The notes beneath the pieces are model-generated. The model saw only the letters and a program-made list of their open reading frames with translations, searched no databases and was not told the origin of the DNA. A stretch of 38,286 nucleotides of DNA from an uncultured Oscillibacter sp. (GTDB lineage Bacteria > Bacillota > Clostridia > Oscillospirales > Oscillospiraceae), in NCBI RefSeq assembly GCF_947654275.1, contig NZ_CANTJS010000025.1, forward strand, positions 1-38,286, written 5' to 3'. Within the stretch, counting starts at the first letter, position 1, and each line of letters begins with the position of its first letter. Below are positions 7,881 through 16,758 of this stretch, in pieces. Both the position numbers and the translations under genes were made by a program.

Positions 7881-8606
7881 TTATATTCCGGAGGGCGGCG
7901 TGAAGCTGACGCCGTTCTTGGCGGAGGCCGCGGCGTTTTCCGTGGCGCTCTGGGCGGCGGCGGAGGCCTTGCCCAGCAGCTCCTGCGCATCATGGATGAA
8001 CCCGGGGATGCTTTCCGCGAACGCAGTGCCATAGGCCTCGGTCCGGCCTATCACAATCTCGGCCACAGAAAGCATGGGATAAACCAGGTTGTTCTCCTCT
8101 GCCGCCTCCTGAATGGTCGCCCTCAGCCCGTTGAGCGATGTTTCCAGCCGCTCCAGGAACATCCGCGCCGCACCGTTCAGCTCGTCCGCCAGACCGTCGG
8201 CATATCTGGCTTCCGCCCTGGACTGAAGCTGCTGTTCCAGAGCGTTGATATAGGTGCTCTGGTAATTGCTGAGAAACGACGGAACATCCGTGAGAATCCT
8301 GTTCTGAATCCCCCGCGCCGCCTCAATGGCCGCATCGCTGTTGTCTGTGGACGACGCGAAATCCTCAAAGCTCCCCGCCCCGCCGAAGAAATGCTCCAAT
8401 CGCTCCACAATCTCTTTGGCCAGGTTCTGGTCCACCATGCCGCAGAATTCCAGCAGATACTTTTGAAGGTACTGCCAGGGATAGTTATCCAGCATCGAAG
8501 TAAAGCTCTTCGTCATCAAGTACTCAACCGCGTCGTTGGCGGCCGAGAGAACACGGTCCGTAAGTTCCAACATTACTTCAGCGCCATTTTCAAAATCAAA
8601 TGCCAT
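7881..8606 (-). CDS. Soluble all-helical protein of the FtsK-ATPase locus
   Basis: This 241-residue protein is unrecognised and predicted almost wholly alpha-helical, with no TM segment or signal peptide. It opens with MAFDFENGAEVMLELTDRVL. It has a Trp-containing turn (DNYPWQYLQKYL) at about 40-51, and ends in an Ala/Ser-rich tail (AAAQSATENAAASAKNG). Size and helical make-up recall WXG/LXG-type secretion substrates, but there is no WXG motif at a helical hairpin, so I do not assign it there. A longer frame starts at 8630; GGAGAGGAG lies 6 nt before the ATG at 8606, which I prefer. A strong hairpin follows the gene, compatible with higher expression than the genes after it. Confidence 0.72.
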   Translation of the reverse strand: MAFDFENGAEVMLELTDRVLSAANDAVEYLMTKSFTSMLDNYPWQYLQKYLLEFCGMVDQNLAKEIVERLEHFFGGAGSFEDFASSTDNSDAAIEAARGIQNRILTDVPSFLSNYQSTYINALEQQLQSRAEARYADGLADELNGAARMFLERLETSLNGLRATIQEAAEENNLVYPMLSVAEIVIGRTEAYGTAFAESIPGFIHDAQELLGKASAAAQSATENAAASAKNGVSFTPPSGI

Positions 8607-8639
8607 GATAATCTCCTCTCCTTCAATCAAAACGTCCGG

Positions 8640-11096
8640 TTAATTCAGGGGAATTTCAATCTTTTGAATATGCGTAAGGGAATTCAGCTCGTCCCGCACG
8701 GCGGCGGCGAAGGCGGTTCCGCCCCGTTTGTCCGACAGGGCGGATTCCCAGTCGCCCTTTGGAATCAGCAGCAGCGGCACAAAGCCGAAGTCGCCGCAGT
8801 CGTCCCGGAGCTTCCGCCAGAGGTCCGGATGGTTCAGGGGCCGGTCCCGGGCGGTCATCTGAGGCATGACGAACACAAACAGCGTCTTCCTCATCTGGCC
8901 CACCACTTCCTCCGGGCCGCTTACAATCCGGTTTTCCAGCAGATACTGCGCCTGCGCCTGGTTGAAGGCGCTGACGGTGTGTCCCTTCGTCTCCTGGCGC
9001 AGCTCCTGTATCCACCGGTCTACCAGCCGGTTCAGCTCCTCCAGGTCCGGGCTGCCATAGCACTTCCCGGCGGCTTCCCCCGCCCTGCCGCCGTTTCCGT
9101 ACTCGTCCACCACCGCGAACTCCACCAGACCGGGGGCGCTGCTGTACCGCAGGCCGAACATGATGGCCTTGACGGTCTTTTCCAGATAATAGGAAGGACG
9201 GCTTTCCTGTCCCTCTCCGGGGGCGTCATACAGCAGGACGCAGGGATGACAGCCATGCTCCAGCCGGTAGGGACCGGAGGGACCCATGACATAGGCGGCG
9301 CTCCGGATGGCGAAGGACTCCGGAGGCCGGCTCAGCAGCTCCTGGCTGGCCTGGAACCAGGCCGCACAGTTCTCCTGCCAGACCTCGGCGGTGCAGAGCG
9401 CGCCGGCCAGAGCTCTCCGCTCCTCCGCCTGGCGGGCGGCGGAACGGCTCTCCTCCCGGAGGGGGGCCAGCTGATCCGCCCGGCTCAGCCGCTCCAGCTC
9501 CTCCAGGCGGCGGGTCAGGGTGTTCAGGGAGGCCTCGCGGGACTGAAGCTCCCGGCCAATACCCGCCTGGGTCTCCTGTGCCTTCCGCTGCCGTTCCTCC
9601 CGCCGGCGCTCCCGGCGGAGGGCCTGGTCCTTCTGAAGCTGCTCCAAGGCCTGGGCCCGCTCCTCCATCAGGGCGGCCCGGCGGGCCTCGATCTGGCTTC
9701 CGGCGTCTCCCCGAACTGCCTCAATCTGGGAAAGCCGGCTGTGGGTCTGCTCATAGCTGTCCTTCTGACGGCGAACCTCCCCGGCAATCCGGGTCAGTTC
9801 CTCCTCCAGCCGGGTCAGCCGGTCCTGGGACTGGGCGACACGGTCTTCCGCAGCGGACATCCGCTCCCGCAGCTTTACCTGAGACGCCTCGTATTCGTTC
9901 AGCAGCATGGTTTCGTTGGCCGTGAGCTCCAGGCCGTTCTTCCGCTTCTGAAGGGCATATCCCAGACGGCTGTCCTTTCTGCCGGCTTTGGCGGACAGCC
10001 CCTTCTGTTCCCGCTCCAGGGCCCCGCAGTCCTGCCGGGCCTGGTCCAGGGCTCCCCGCTCCCGGGCGGCCAGGGTCTCCAGCTCGCTCCGCTTCCGGCT
10101 CAGGCCGCTCAGAAGCTCCTGGTGGGCGGCGGCGTATTCCTCGCTGCTCTGGGCAGGGAGACCGTGGCTCTCCCGGGCCAGGCGCTCCGCATCCTCCAGG
10201 GTGTAGTTCAGAATGAAGCGGTACAGCCGAAGTTCATCCCAGGGGACCAGCCCCTCAATGGTCCGGTTCCTCCGCCGGTTCAGAACCACCGCCGACGCCA
10301 GCGCCAGCAGAACCGCGGCGGGCACGCACCACGGGGAGAGCAAAACGCTCCCGGCGACGCCGGCCAGCAAAAGCAGCGCCAGCGCTCTCTGCCAGAATAC
10401 CAGCTCCCCCCGCCTCCACAGGCTGGACGTGCAGCTGTCCGGAACCATCATCGCGTCAATCAGCTTCGCGGTCTGAAGGGGCCGGACAATGACAGCCCCC
10501 TCCATCTCCCTCCGGGCCGGCAGGCGGGACTGAATGTCCTCCTCCACCATATCCACCGGAAGACTCATCCACCCGGTTATCTTGGGAACCGCCGTGGGAA
10601 AGCACTGGCAAATCACACTCACATTGTGCTCCGCCAGCTCCCGGAAGGGCTCCGTCTCCCCAGCCAGGGCCTGATAGGCCCGCAGCGTCTCCATAAACGC
10701 GCCGCTCTGCTCCTGGGACTGCCGGAAGCGCCGGGATTCCTCCTCCAGCCTCCGGATGCCCTCCTCATACTCCGCCAGCAGGCGGCGGCGCTCCTCTTCT
10801 TCCCGGGCGGCCTCCTCTCCGTCTCCGCCGTCCTCCGACAGGGCCCGGCCCCGCTCCTGAAGACCGGCCAGCTCCCCCTTCACCCGGCGGATATCCGCCT
10901 TGACCCGCTTGATCTCTGCGGGAAGGGCCTCCGCATCCTTTTGAGCCGCCTCCAAAAGCGCTCTCTTCTCCCTCGCCGCCTGCTCCAGGCGCAGGGCCTC
11001 CGCCTCCACCTCGGAACGGTAGGAGAGGTAGGCGCGGCAGAACGCCTCCAGGGTCTGGGGCTCGTCCAGCCCTGGAAGCAATATTTTGTCAGCCAT
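8640..11096 (-). CDS. Two-TM coiled-coil protein with FtsK-like pseudo-ATPase C-terminus
   Basis: This 818-residue protein has a coiled coil at about 22-135 and a small globular part at 140-228. Two closely spaced TM segments follow at about 233-253 and 257-272 (ALALLLLAGVAGSVLLS, then CVPAAVLLALASAVVL), so both coils face the cytoplasm. A long SMC/EzrA-like coiled coil runs over 310-600 with dense Glu/Arg/Gln. The last 220 residues are globular and read like an FtsK motor fold without catalytic residues: PCVLLYDAPGEGQES where a P-loop would be, VEFAVVDEYG, a helix ending HTVSAFNQ (compare the FtsK NIAGYN motif), TLFVFVMPQM where Walker B would be, and FGFVPLLLIPKGDW where the ATQ segment would be. 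This is my reading by eye. It lies 27 nt after the propeller protein gene. Likely a scaffold that docks the soluble ATPase at the membrane. Confidence 0.75.
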   Translation of the reverse strand: MADKILLPGLDEPQTLEAFCRAYLSYRSEVEAEALRLEQAAREKRALLEAAQKDAEALPAEIKRVKADIRRVKGELAGLQERGRALSEDGGDGEEAAREEEERRRLLAEYEEGIRRLEEESRRFRQSQEQSGAFMETLRAYQALAGETEPFRELAEHNVSVICQCFPTAVPKITGWMSLPVDMVEEDIQSRLPARREMEGAVIVRPLQTAKLIDAMMVPDSCTSSLWRRGELVFWQRALALLLLAGVAGSVLLSPWCVPAAVLLALASAVVLNRRRNRTIEGLVPWDELRLYRFILNYTLEDAERLARESHGLPAQSSEEYAAAHQELLSGLSRKRSELETLAARERGALDQARQDCGALEREQKGLSAKAGRKDSRLGYALQKRKNGLELTANETMLLNEYEASQVKLRERMSAAEDRVAQSQDRLTRLEEELTRIAGEVRRQKDSYEQTHSRLSQIEAVRGDAGSQIEARRAALMEERAQALEQLQKDQALRRERRREERQRKAQETQAGIGRELQSREASLNTLTRRLEELERLSRADQLAPLREESRSAARQAEERRALAGALCTAEVWQENCAAWFQASQELLSRPPESFAIRSAAYVMGPSGPYRLEHGCHPCVLLYDAPGEGQESRPSYYLEKTVKAIMFGLRYSSAPGLVEFAVVDEYGNGGRAGEAAGKCYGSPDLEELNRLVDRWIQELRQETKGHTVSAFNQAQAQYLLENRIVSGPEEVVGQMRKTLFVFVMPQMTARDRPLNHPDLWRKLRDDCGDFGFVPLLLIPKGDWESALSDKRGGTAFAAAVRDELNSLTHIQKIEIPLN

Positions 11097-11122
11097 GACA
11101 GCACCTCTCTTTCTCTCCGCCT

Positions 11123-12913
11123 CTACTTCTGAGCCAGCACCGACCCGCTGTCCGGCAGGCGGCAGTATCCGTTCCCCAGCTGGAGCTTCGGGGCGTCAAT
11201 CGGCTCCTGTTTCCCGGTCTTGAAATTGTACGCCGCCCAGACCTCCGTTGTGTCGGTGGACTGGTTGATGCGCCGCGTGGGCACCGACCAGGGTATCTCC
11301 GCCCACTCATAGGTGATCTCTTCCCGGTAATAGAGCCGTCCGTTGGCATAATAGACACTGTCATAGGAGACGGTGGTGACCTGCTCAAATCCGTTGGTGA
11401 GCAGATAGGGGTCTTCCTGATAGGTTTCGGATTCGGCCTTTTGAATATCGCTCAGCTGTGCCGTGCTCAGATTGTACCGGTAAATGCTGCCGTTAGAGTC
11501 GAAAAACAGGCTGCCGCCGCCCAGAGCCATGGACTTCACGGCGCCGCCGGTCTGCGCAATCTGCTCAATGGCGCGCTCCGGCAGCTTCAGTGTATAGAGC
11601 CCGTCGGAGCCCCCCAGATAAAAGAGGGCCGGGTCCGGGGTGGCGCACATACAGCGAACTGCGCTGGACAAATCCTCAAACTGACCGTCCCGCAGAAGAT
11701 ACAGCCGGCCGCCGCTTATCAGAACAAATCCGTCCCCCTCCGCAGGGTAAATCACACTCACAGAGTCGGGCGCCTCCGCCAGCAAAACAAGCTCCCGGTC
11801 TTCCAGTCCGCAGGTGTAAATCCGGGCCCCGGCGGCAATCAGGAAGCCGTCGTTGTACTCGCAGACCCAAGAGGGGGTCTGACTCAGGGAAATGCCTCCG
11901 TCGGCCTCCTCGCCGTTTATGTACCGTTTCAGCTGGCCGTCCTGGAAGTAATAATCTCCATGGGCGGTAATCAGGCCCCGGCGCCAGGACCCGCTGCTCC
12001 AGGGACGCACATGATAATAGTATTCCCGTTCCTCCCCCAGCACGCCCTTGGGGGAACAGGCGGCGGCCCGGAGCAAGGTGCGCCCGGCCTCTATGGCAAT
12101 GGGACCCTCGCAGATAGGGGAATCGGAATCGGGCTCGGAGCCGTCCAGGGTGTAATGAACCGGGAAGCCCTCCGGCTGAGACAGGGACACCTGAACCGCC
12201 TCCAGGAAATAGCCGGAAGCCGTGTCCGCCTCCGGCGGCAGGGGAATCAGCTTGTCAATGACATAGGTGTATTCCGTTTGGGGGGAGGAAAACCCAAAGC
12301 CGTTGCAGGTCCGGAGCGTCAGCCGGTAATCGCCGTTCTCGGTGAACATCAGAGCGGACCCCTCCACCGGCATTCCGTCCAGCTCGCAGACAATCTCCGC
12401 CCCGTAATAGGCCGGGCCGCCGTCGTCCTCCAGGGAAAACTGGAGGGACACATTGTCGTCATATGTACCGCCGGGCATGGAAACCTGAGGCGGAGCCGGT
12501 GTGTGCTCCTCCTTGAAGGCGCTGAGCCAGGCGTCCTCCGGGTGCTCCAGCAGCAGGCGTTCCGCCAGACTGCCCGCGTCCCCCCAGCGGCCGGCCTCGG
12601 CATAGGCCCGCACCAGGCCCTTTTCGGCGGAGAGGCTGGTTCCATAGTAAAGGCTCTCATGGTAGAGCTCAATCTGTTCCTCGGGGTCGCCGGTGAGCCA
12701 GGCCTGGACCAGCAGCCGCCTCCGGCGCACGAAATCGGCCCGCAGCAGCATGGAAAGACCAAAGCTCAGGCAGAGAATCAACGCCAGAACCGCCTTTACC
12801 CGGCGGATTTGGCTCCCGTAGTCCGGCGCGGAAACAGCCCCGCCGCTCTCCGGCACTTCGACGAGCGCTTCCGCCGGTTTTTCAGAGGACTTTGGGACAA
12901 GCAAAGCCTTCAT
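11123..12913 (-). CDS. Single-pass membrane protein with chitobiase-like and propeller-like exterior domains
   Basis: This 596-residue protein is the first gene of the seven-gene locus. In the numbering of the longer frame it has a cytoplasmic tail (1-40), one TM segment (about 43-60, VKAVLALILCLSFGLSMLL), a basic stop (RRRR) and a TPR-like helical part (70-137). Two beta-sandwich repeats of the chitobiase/beta-hexosaminidase C-terminal type follow (146-222 and 230-306). The second carries the telltale VHYTLDGSEPDSDSPI and ends EYYYHVRP. From about 315 to the end, repeated short strands (DGFLIAAGARIYTC, DGFVLISGGRLYLLRDG, GGSLFFDSNGSIYRYN) suggest a DUF5050-like propeller. An ATG at 12922 directly abuts GGGAGGG, so I use the ATG at 12913, 9 nt away. 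It may be an envelope sensor or extracellular platform. Confidence 0.78.
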   Translation of the reverse strand: MKALLVPKSSEKPAEALVEVPESGGAVSAPDYGSQIRRVKAVLALILCLSFGLSMLLRADFVRRRRLLVQAWLTGDPEEQIELYHESLYYGTSLSAEKGLVRAYAEAGRWGDAGSLAERLLLEHPEDAWLSAFKEEHTPAPPQVSMPGGTYDDNVSLQFSLEDDGGPAYYGAEIVCELDGMPVEGSALMFTENGDYRLTLRTCNGFGFSSPQTEYTYVIDKLIPLPPEADTASGYFLEAVQVSLSQPEGFPVHYTLDGSEPDSDSPICEGPIAIEAGRTLLRAAACSPKGVLGEEREYYYHVRPWSSGSWRRGLITAHGDYYFQDGQLKRYINGEEADGGISLSQTPSWVCEYNDGFLIAAGARIYTCGLEDRELVLLAEAPDSVSVIYPAEGDGFVLISGGRLYLLRDGQFEDLSSAVRCMCATPDPALFYLGGSDGLYTLKLPERAIEQIAQTGGAVKSMALGGGSLFFDSNGSIYRYNLSTAQLSDIQKAESETYQEDPYLLTNGFEQVTTVSYDSVYYANGRLYYREEITYEWAEIPWSVPTRRINQSTDTTEVWAAYNFKTGKQEPIDAPKLQLGNGYCRLPDSGSVLAQK

Positions 12914-12999
12914 TTTAAACATCCCTCCCGGTATGCAGGATCAAATATCTTTAAGGGGCAACAGGTCGAAAAATGCCGCCATTTACCCGCAGTCCTTTG

Positions 13000-13075
13000 A
13001 GTTTAGCACACTTTTCACAATATATATATATATATATTACGATATTTTTCGCGTTTTCTTGTACATTTTATACAA
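13000..13075 (-). promoter_or_regulatory. Candidate promoter/operator of the FtsK-ATPase locus
   Basis: On the minus strand an extended -10 (TGTGCTAAACT, -10 hexamer at 13000-13005) lies downstream of an alternating AT tract and of the imperfect palindrome TTGTACATTTTATACAA (13059-13075). No good -35 hexamer at 17 bp is visible, so the assignment rests on the TG-extended -10 and on position alone. Confidence 0.35.
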
Positions 13076-13216
13076 ATTCCATATCTGACCTGCCGGAGCC
13101 GCAGGGGGCCCGGCAAAACCCGGGGGACGGGCTCGGAAACCGGAGGCAGGGGCTCCATCCATGTGTCCGCCCTTTCTCCGTCTGATTTCCGGCGTCCGCC
13201 GGGCGGAAACGGGAAA

Positions 13217-13256
13217 CAGACAGCCGCCCGGCGCTCTCGCGCCGCACGGCTGTCTG
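13217..13256 (-). terminator. Hairpin after sbcC
   Basis: CAGACAGCCG (13217-13226) pairs with CGGCTGTCTG (13247-13256), and inside it GGCGC pairs with GCGCC across TCTC. On the minus strand the stem is followed by TTTCCCGTTT, a poor but present U-rich tail. It probably ends the sbcD-sbcC transcript about 200 nt after the stop. Confidence 0.6.
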
Positions 13257-13461
13257 CTGCTGGGAAATCTCTTTGATGGGGGCCCTTATGGAATCCGGTC
13301 TCCGCCCGCCCCCAGGGCGGTGCGCATACGGTTCCGGCCACGGTGGAGCTCCGCCGGATGAACGGGTCCGCTCCGAAGCGCCGGGACGCGCTCAGGCCGG
13401 AACAATGCCCCGGGGAGCCGGTTGGTTCAGGGCCCGGCCTTCCGGCGTTGAGGGCCGTTGG

Positions 13462-16400
13462 TCAGGTGATTATATCCACCCGGCTGCCGCCGTCCCGGTC
13501 CTTGGTCACGACAATCTGCCTGTCAATCTTCTCCTTCAGCTCCGACACGTGGGAGATAATGCCCACCAGCCGGTTTCCGTCGGTCAGATCGCTCAGGGCC
13601 TGAAGGGCCTGCCGGAGGGATTCCTCATCCAGGGAGCCGAAGCCCTCATCCACAAACATGGTGTCCAGGCGGATGCCCCCGGCGGCTCTGGACTGAATCT
13701 CGTCGGCAAGGCCCAGGGCCAGGGACAAAGACGCCTTGAAGGATTCCCCGCCGGAAAGAGACTCGACGCCCCGCTCCGAGCCGTTATTATGGTCGATGAC
13801 ATTCAGCTTCAGGCCGCTCTGGCTGCGGTAGTCCCCCGCCTCCCTCCGGCGCTTCAGCTCATACTGCCCGCCGGACATAATCAGGAAGCGGACGTTGGCC
13901 CGCTGGAGAATCCGGTCAAAGAAGGTCGCCTGAACATAGGTCTCCAGGGCGATTTTCTCCCTGCCGGACAGATTTCCGTTGGCCGTGTTGGAGAGGGCGC
14001 GGACCCAGGTGTACCGTTCTTCCAGCGTCTCCAGGTCCGCCGCTTTTTTCATGATATTCCGCAGGGCGGTTTCGTTGGTCTCCTGCCGGGTATGGACGGC
14101 CTTCTGGGCCTCGGCCGCCTCGGCGCGCTGTTTCTCCAGCTCCAGGCTCCGGGCCCTCTGGACCTCCTGGTCGATGTCCTCGCCGTTCTCCAGCAGCGCG
14201 GACAGCTCCTGAATGGCGGCGTCCGTTCCGGCCAGTTCCACCTCGCAGGCGGCCAGCGCCTCCCGGGCGCGTTTCAGCGCCTCATCCAGCCCGGCAAGCT
14301 CCCCTTGCAGCTCCGCCTGCTTCGCCTGGGCGGAGGCGGCGTCGGGATAGTGGAGCTCTGCCTGCATCGCCTGAATCTGGGCCGTAATCTCCTCCCGGCG
14401 GCTCTCCTCGCCGGCCAGCTCCTTCCGGCCCTCGGAAAGGACCTGCTCCAGCTCCTTCAGGCGCGTCTCCTGCCGGGGAAGAAGCTCCTCCAGCTCCCGT
14501 TTCCGGTCCAGGCTCTTCCTGGCCGCCTGAAGCTGTTCCCGCACCCGGGTCAGTTCCGCCTCCGCCGCCTGAAGCGCCTCCGCCGCCCGTTCCGCCGCGT
14601 TCTCCGGCTCACAGCCCTCCAGATGCTCCTGAAGCTGCCGCCGGAGCCTGCTTTCCAGCTGTTCCCGCTGTCCCTGGAGATTCCCCCGGACCGCTTCCGC
14701 CTGGGCAATCTCCTCCTTGACCGCTTCCTCCTGGCCCGTCAGGGCCTCAATCTGCTCCTCCTGCCGCTGTATCTCCCGGCCAAGCTCCTCCCGGCCGATC
14801 ATTCTGGCCTCCAGCCCGCACAGCTCCTGATGAAGCTGGTCCAGGTCATGGTCCGTCTCCTCCCGGCAGGCCCGCAGCTGCTCCGCGGCTTGTTCCAAAG
14901 CGGGGCGCTCCACATAAGGCGTCATCTGGGTCAGCAGCTGTTGGTTCCGTTCCTCCACAGCCGCTTTCTTCTCCCCTGCCCGGGCGCTCTTCCGGTTCGC
15001 CTCCTGACGGGCGGCCTCGGCGGCCTCTCTGGCCCGCTCCAGCTCCGCTTCCGTGGGGGCCTGGGTGGAAATCCCGGCGGGGGCGGGATGATGGAGGGAG
15101 CCGCACACCGGGCAGGGCTGGCCCTCCTCCAGAGACTGGGCCAGCAGCCCCGCCTGTTCATCCAGAAAGGCCCGGTTTTTCCGCTGGCAGTCCGCTTCCG
15201 CCTCCCCGGCGGCTTCCTGGGCCTGCCGGTAGTCCGCCTGGGCCGCCTCCAGCTGGGCCTGCGCCTCTCCGCAGCGCTCCAGCAGCGCCGTCAGACGCTC
15301 CAGGTCCTTCCTCCGCCCCCGGGCCTGGCTCTGGCGGTGAATCAGCTTTTCCCTCTCCGCGTCCAGCCCCTCGGCAGCCGTCCAGGTCTCCCTGTTGGCC
15401 CGCAGAAGCGCCTTCTGCCGGAGCTGGTTTTCCGACAGCTCCTCACGCCGGGTCCGCAGCGTCTCGCACCGGGTCTGCTCCGTCCGGAGCCGCCGGCCAT
15501 AATTCTCCCATTCCTCCAGGTCCCGGCGCAGGGTATCCAGGGCGGCCCGCCGGGTCTCCTTCTGGGTCTGCTCCCGCAGAAGACGTTCACAGTCCGCCGC
15601 GGCGGAGTCCAGGGCCTTCAGCTCCCGGTTCCCCGCCTCCAGACGCTCCGCCTGCTCCAGCCGGGTTTCCTCCTGCCGGTCCAGGTCCTCCCTGCGGGCG
15701 GCAATCCGCTCCGCAAGGCCGGCAAGCCCGGCCTGCCTGCCGGACAGCTCCTGATAGCGGGGGAATTCGGCCTCCAGGGCCAATTTCTCCTTCGCCAGGG
15801 CCTCTCTCCGGGGGAGGCGCTCCTCCTCCGCCCCGGCGGCCTTTCGGGCGGCCTCAGCCCGGGCGCTCTGCTCCTCCCGCCTGACTCCGGTCTCCTCCAG
15901 CTTCCGCCGGGTCTTTGCCCGGTCCTCCGCCTTGCCCAACAGGGCCGACGCCTCCTTCAGCTCCCCGTCCAGGCGGTCCAGCGTCTGCCGGTACTGTTCG
16001 TTTGCCTCCCGGTCCCGGTCTATCAGGGTCTGAATCAGCTCCAGGGTCTCCTGGATCGGCAGGGTGTCCTTCTGGGCCTCCTCCAGCCTGGGCAGAAGCA
16101 GGCCGTCCTCTTGGCAGGACACGCCGCCTATGAACTGCTGCACGCTGGCGCGGGCGTCCTCGCACTGTCTCCGCAGCTTGCCGGATTCCTCCTTCAGCCG
16201 CTCCTGAAAGACCATGTAATACCGGGTCTTGAAAATCTCCCGGAAAATCTCCTGCCGGTCCTTCACGTCCGCCAGCAGCAGCTTGAGAAAATCCCCCTGG
16301 GCAATCATAGCAATCTGGGAAAACTGCCTCCGGTCCAGCCCGATGGTCCGGATAATTTCGGCGTTTACGTCCTTGGCCCGGGCAATCACACGGCCATCCG

Positions 16401-16758
16401 GCAGATAGAGCTCCGCTTCCGCGCGCTGGGTGGTGGTGCCGCCGCCCCGCCTGGCGGGGCGCTCATACTCGGGATTCCGCCGGACCCTGTAGATCTTTTC
16501 GTCATAGGAAAACACCAGCTCCACTTCCGTGGGAACGTCCGGCTGGGCGTATTTGGAGCGGAACATGGAGGCCTCCCGGTTGTCTCCGCTGGGCTTGTCG
16601 TAGAGGGCGTAGGTAATGGCGTCAAAGATGGTGGTCTTTCCCGCGCCGGTGTCCCCGGTAATGAGATAGAGTCCCCGGGAGCCCAGCCGCTCCAGATCAA
16701 TAACCACCCGTCCCGCGTAGGGGCCGAAGGCAGACATGGTTAATTTCAGCGGTCTCAT
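13462..16758 (-). CDS. sbcC: Exonuclease SbcCD, ATPase subunit SbcC (Rad50 type)
   Basis: SbcC pairs with SbcD to cleave DNA hairpins and trim blocked double-strand ends. The 1098-residue length is normal. The N-terminal ATPase half has Walker A GDTGAGKT (35-42) after the typical MRPLKLTMSAFGPYAG opening. Two long Glu/Arg/Ala-rich coiled-coil arms flank a zinc-hook CPVC at about residue 549. The C-terminal half has the ABC signature ESLSGGESFKASLSLALGLA and Walker B TMFVDEGFGSLDE. Its start overlaps the sbcD stop (ATGA), the usual coupling. Very large open frames on the plus strand here are GC-driven shadows. Confidence 0.97.
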   Translation of the reverse strand: MRPLKLTMSAFGPYAGRVVIDLERLGSRGLYLITGDTGAGKTTIFDAITYALYDKPSGDNREASMFRSKYAQPDVPTEVELVFSYDEKIYRVRRNPEYERPARRGGGTTTQRAEAELYLPDGRVIARAKDVNAEIIRTIGLDRRQFSQIAMIAQGDFLKLLLADVKDRQEIFREIFKTRYYMVFQERLKEESGKLRRQCEDARASVQQFIGGVSCQEDGLLLPRLEEAQKDTLPIQETLELIQTLIDRDREANEQYRQTLDRLDGELKEASALLGKAEDRAKTRRKLEETGVRREEQSARAEAARKAAGAEEERLPRREALAKEKLALEAEFPRYQELSGRQAGLAGLAERIAARREDLDRQEETRLEQAERLEAGNRELKALDSAAADCERLLREQTQKETRRAALDTLRRDLEEWENYGRRLRTEQTRCETLRTRREELSENQLRQKALLRANRETWTAAEGLDAEREKLIHRQSQARGRRKDLERLTALLERCGEAQAQLEAAQADYRQAQEAAGEAEADCQRKNRAFLDEQAGLLAQSLEEGQPCPVCGSLHHPAPAGISTQAPTEAELERAREAAEAARQEANRKSARAGEKKAAVEERNQQLLTQMTPYVERPALEQAAEQLRACREETDHDLDQLHQELCGLEARMIGREELGREIQRQEEQIEALTGQEEAVKEEIAQAEAVRGNLQGQREQLESRLRRQLQEHLEGCEPENAAERAAEALQAAEAELTRVREQLQAARKSLDRKRELEELLPRQETRLKELEQVLSEGRKELAGEESRREEITAQIQAMQAELHYPDAASAQAKQAELQGELAGLDEALKRAREALAACEVELAGTDAAIQELSALLENGEDIDQEVQRARSLELEKQRAEAAEAQKAVHTRQETNETALRNIMKKAADLETLEERYTWVRALSNTANGNLSGREKIALETYVQATFFDRILQRANVRFLIMSGGQYELKRRREAGDYRSQSGLKLNVIDHNNGSERGVESLSGGESFKASLSLALGLADEIQSRAAGGIRLDTMFVDEGFGSLDEESLRQALQALSDLTDGNRLVGIISHVSELKEKIDRQIVVTKDRDGGSRVDIIT

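Larger units (their letters stand above)
12914..13461. other. Intergenic region upstream of the FtsK-ATPase locus
   Basis: About 550 bp without a credible gene. It holds an AT tract (alternating TA from about 13020 to 13037), an operator-like inverted repeat TTGTACATTTTATACAA (13059-13075), and a candidate extended -10 on the minus strand (TGCTAAACT, with TAAACT at 13000-13005) about 85 nt before the first gene. The hairpin listed at 13217-13256 ends sbcC. From 13263 to 13461 I see nothing but GC-rich sequence. Confidence 0.5.

Noticed and set aside
7881..8606. Assignment of the 241-residue helical protein as a WXG100/LXG type VII substrate
   Set aside because: No WXG motif at a helix turn, no C-terminal YxxxD/E signal, and the length does not fit WXG100. 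Kept as unknown.
7992..11132. A 1046-codon plus-strand open frame opposite the coiled-coil genes
   Set aside because: It is a GC-driven shadow with low-complexity Leu/Gly/Gln translation, no ribosome binding site and no domain. The minus-strand genes explain the region.
13015..13341. 108-codon minus-strand frame upstream of the FtsK-ATPase locus
   Set aside because: It reads through the sbcC hairpin and the AT tract, and its translation is low complexity.
13273..16743. A 1156-codon plus-strand open frame opposite sbcC
   Set aside because: Composition artefact of antisense sbcC. The translation is repetitive Leu/Pro/Gln and sbcC is unmistakable on the other strand.
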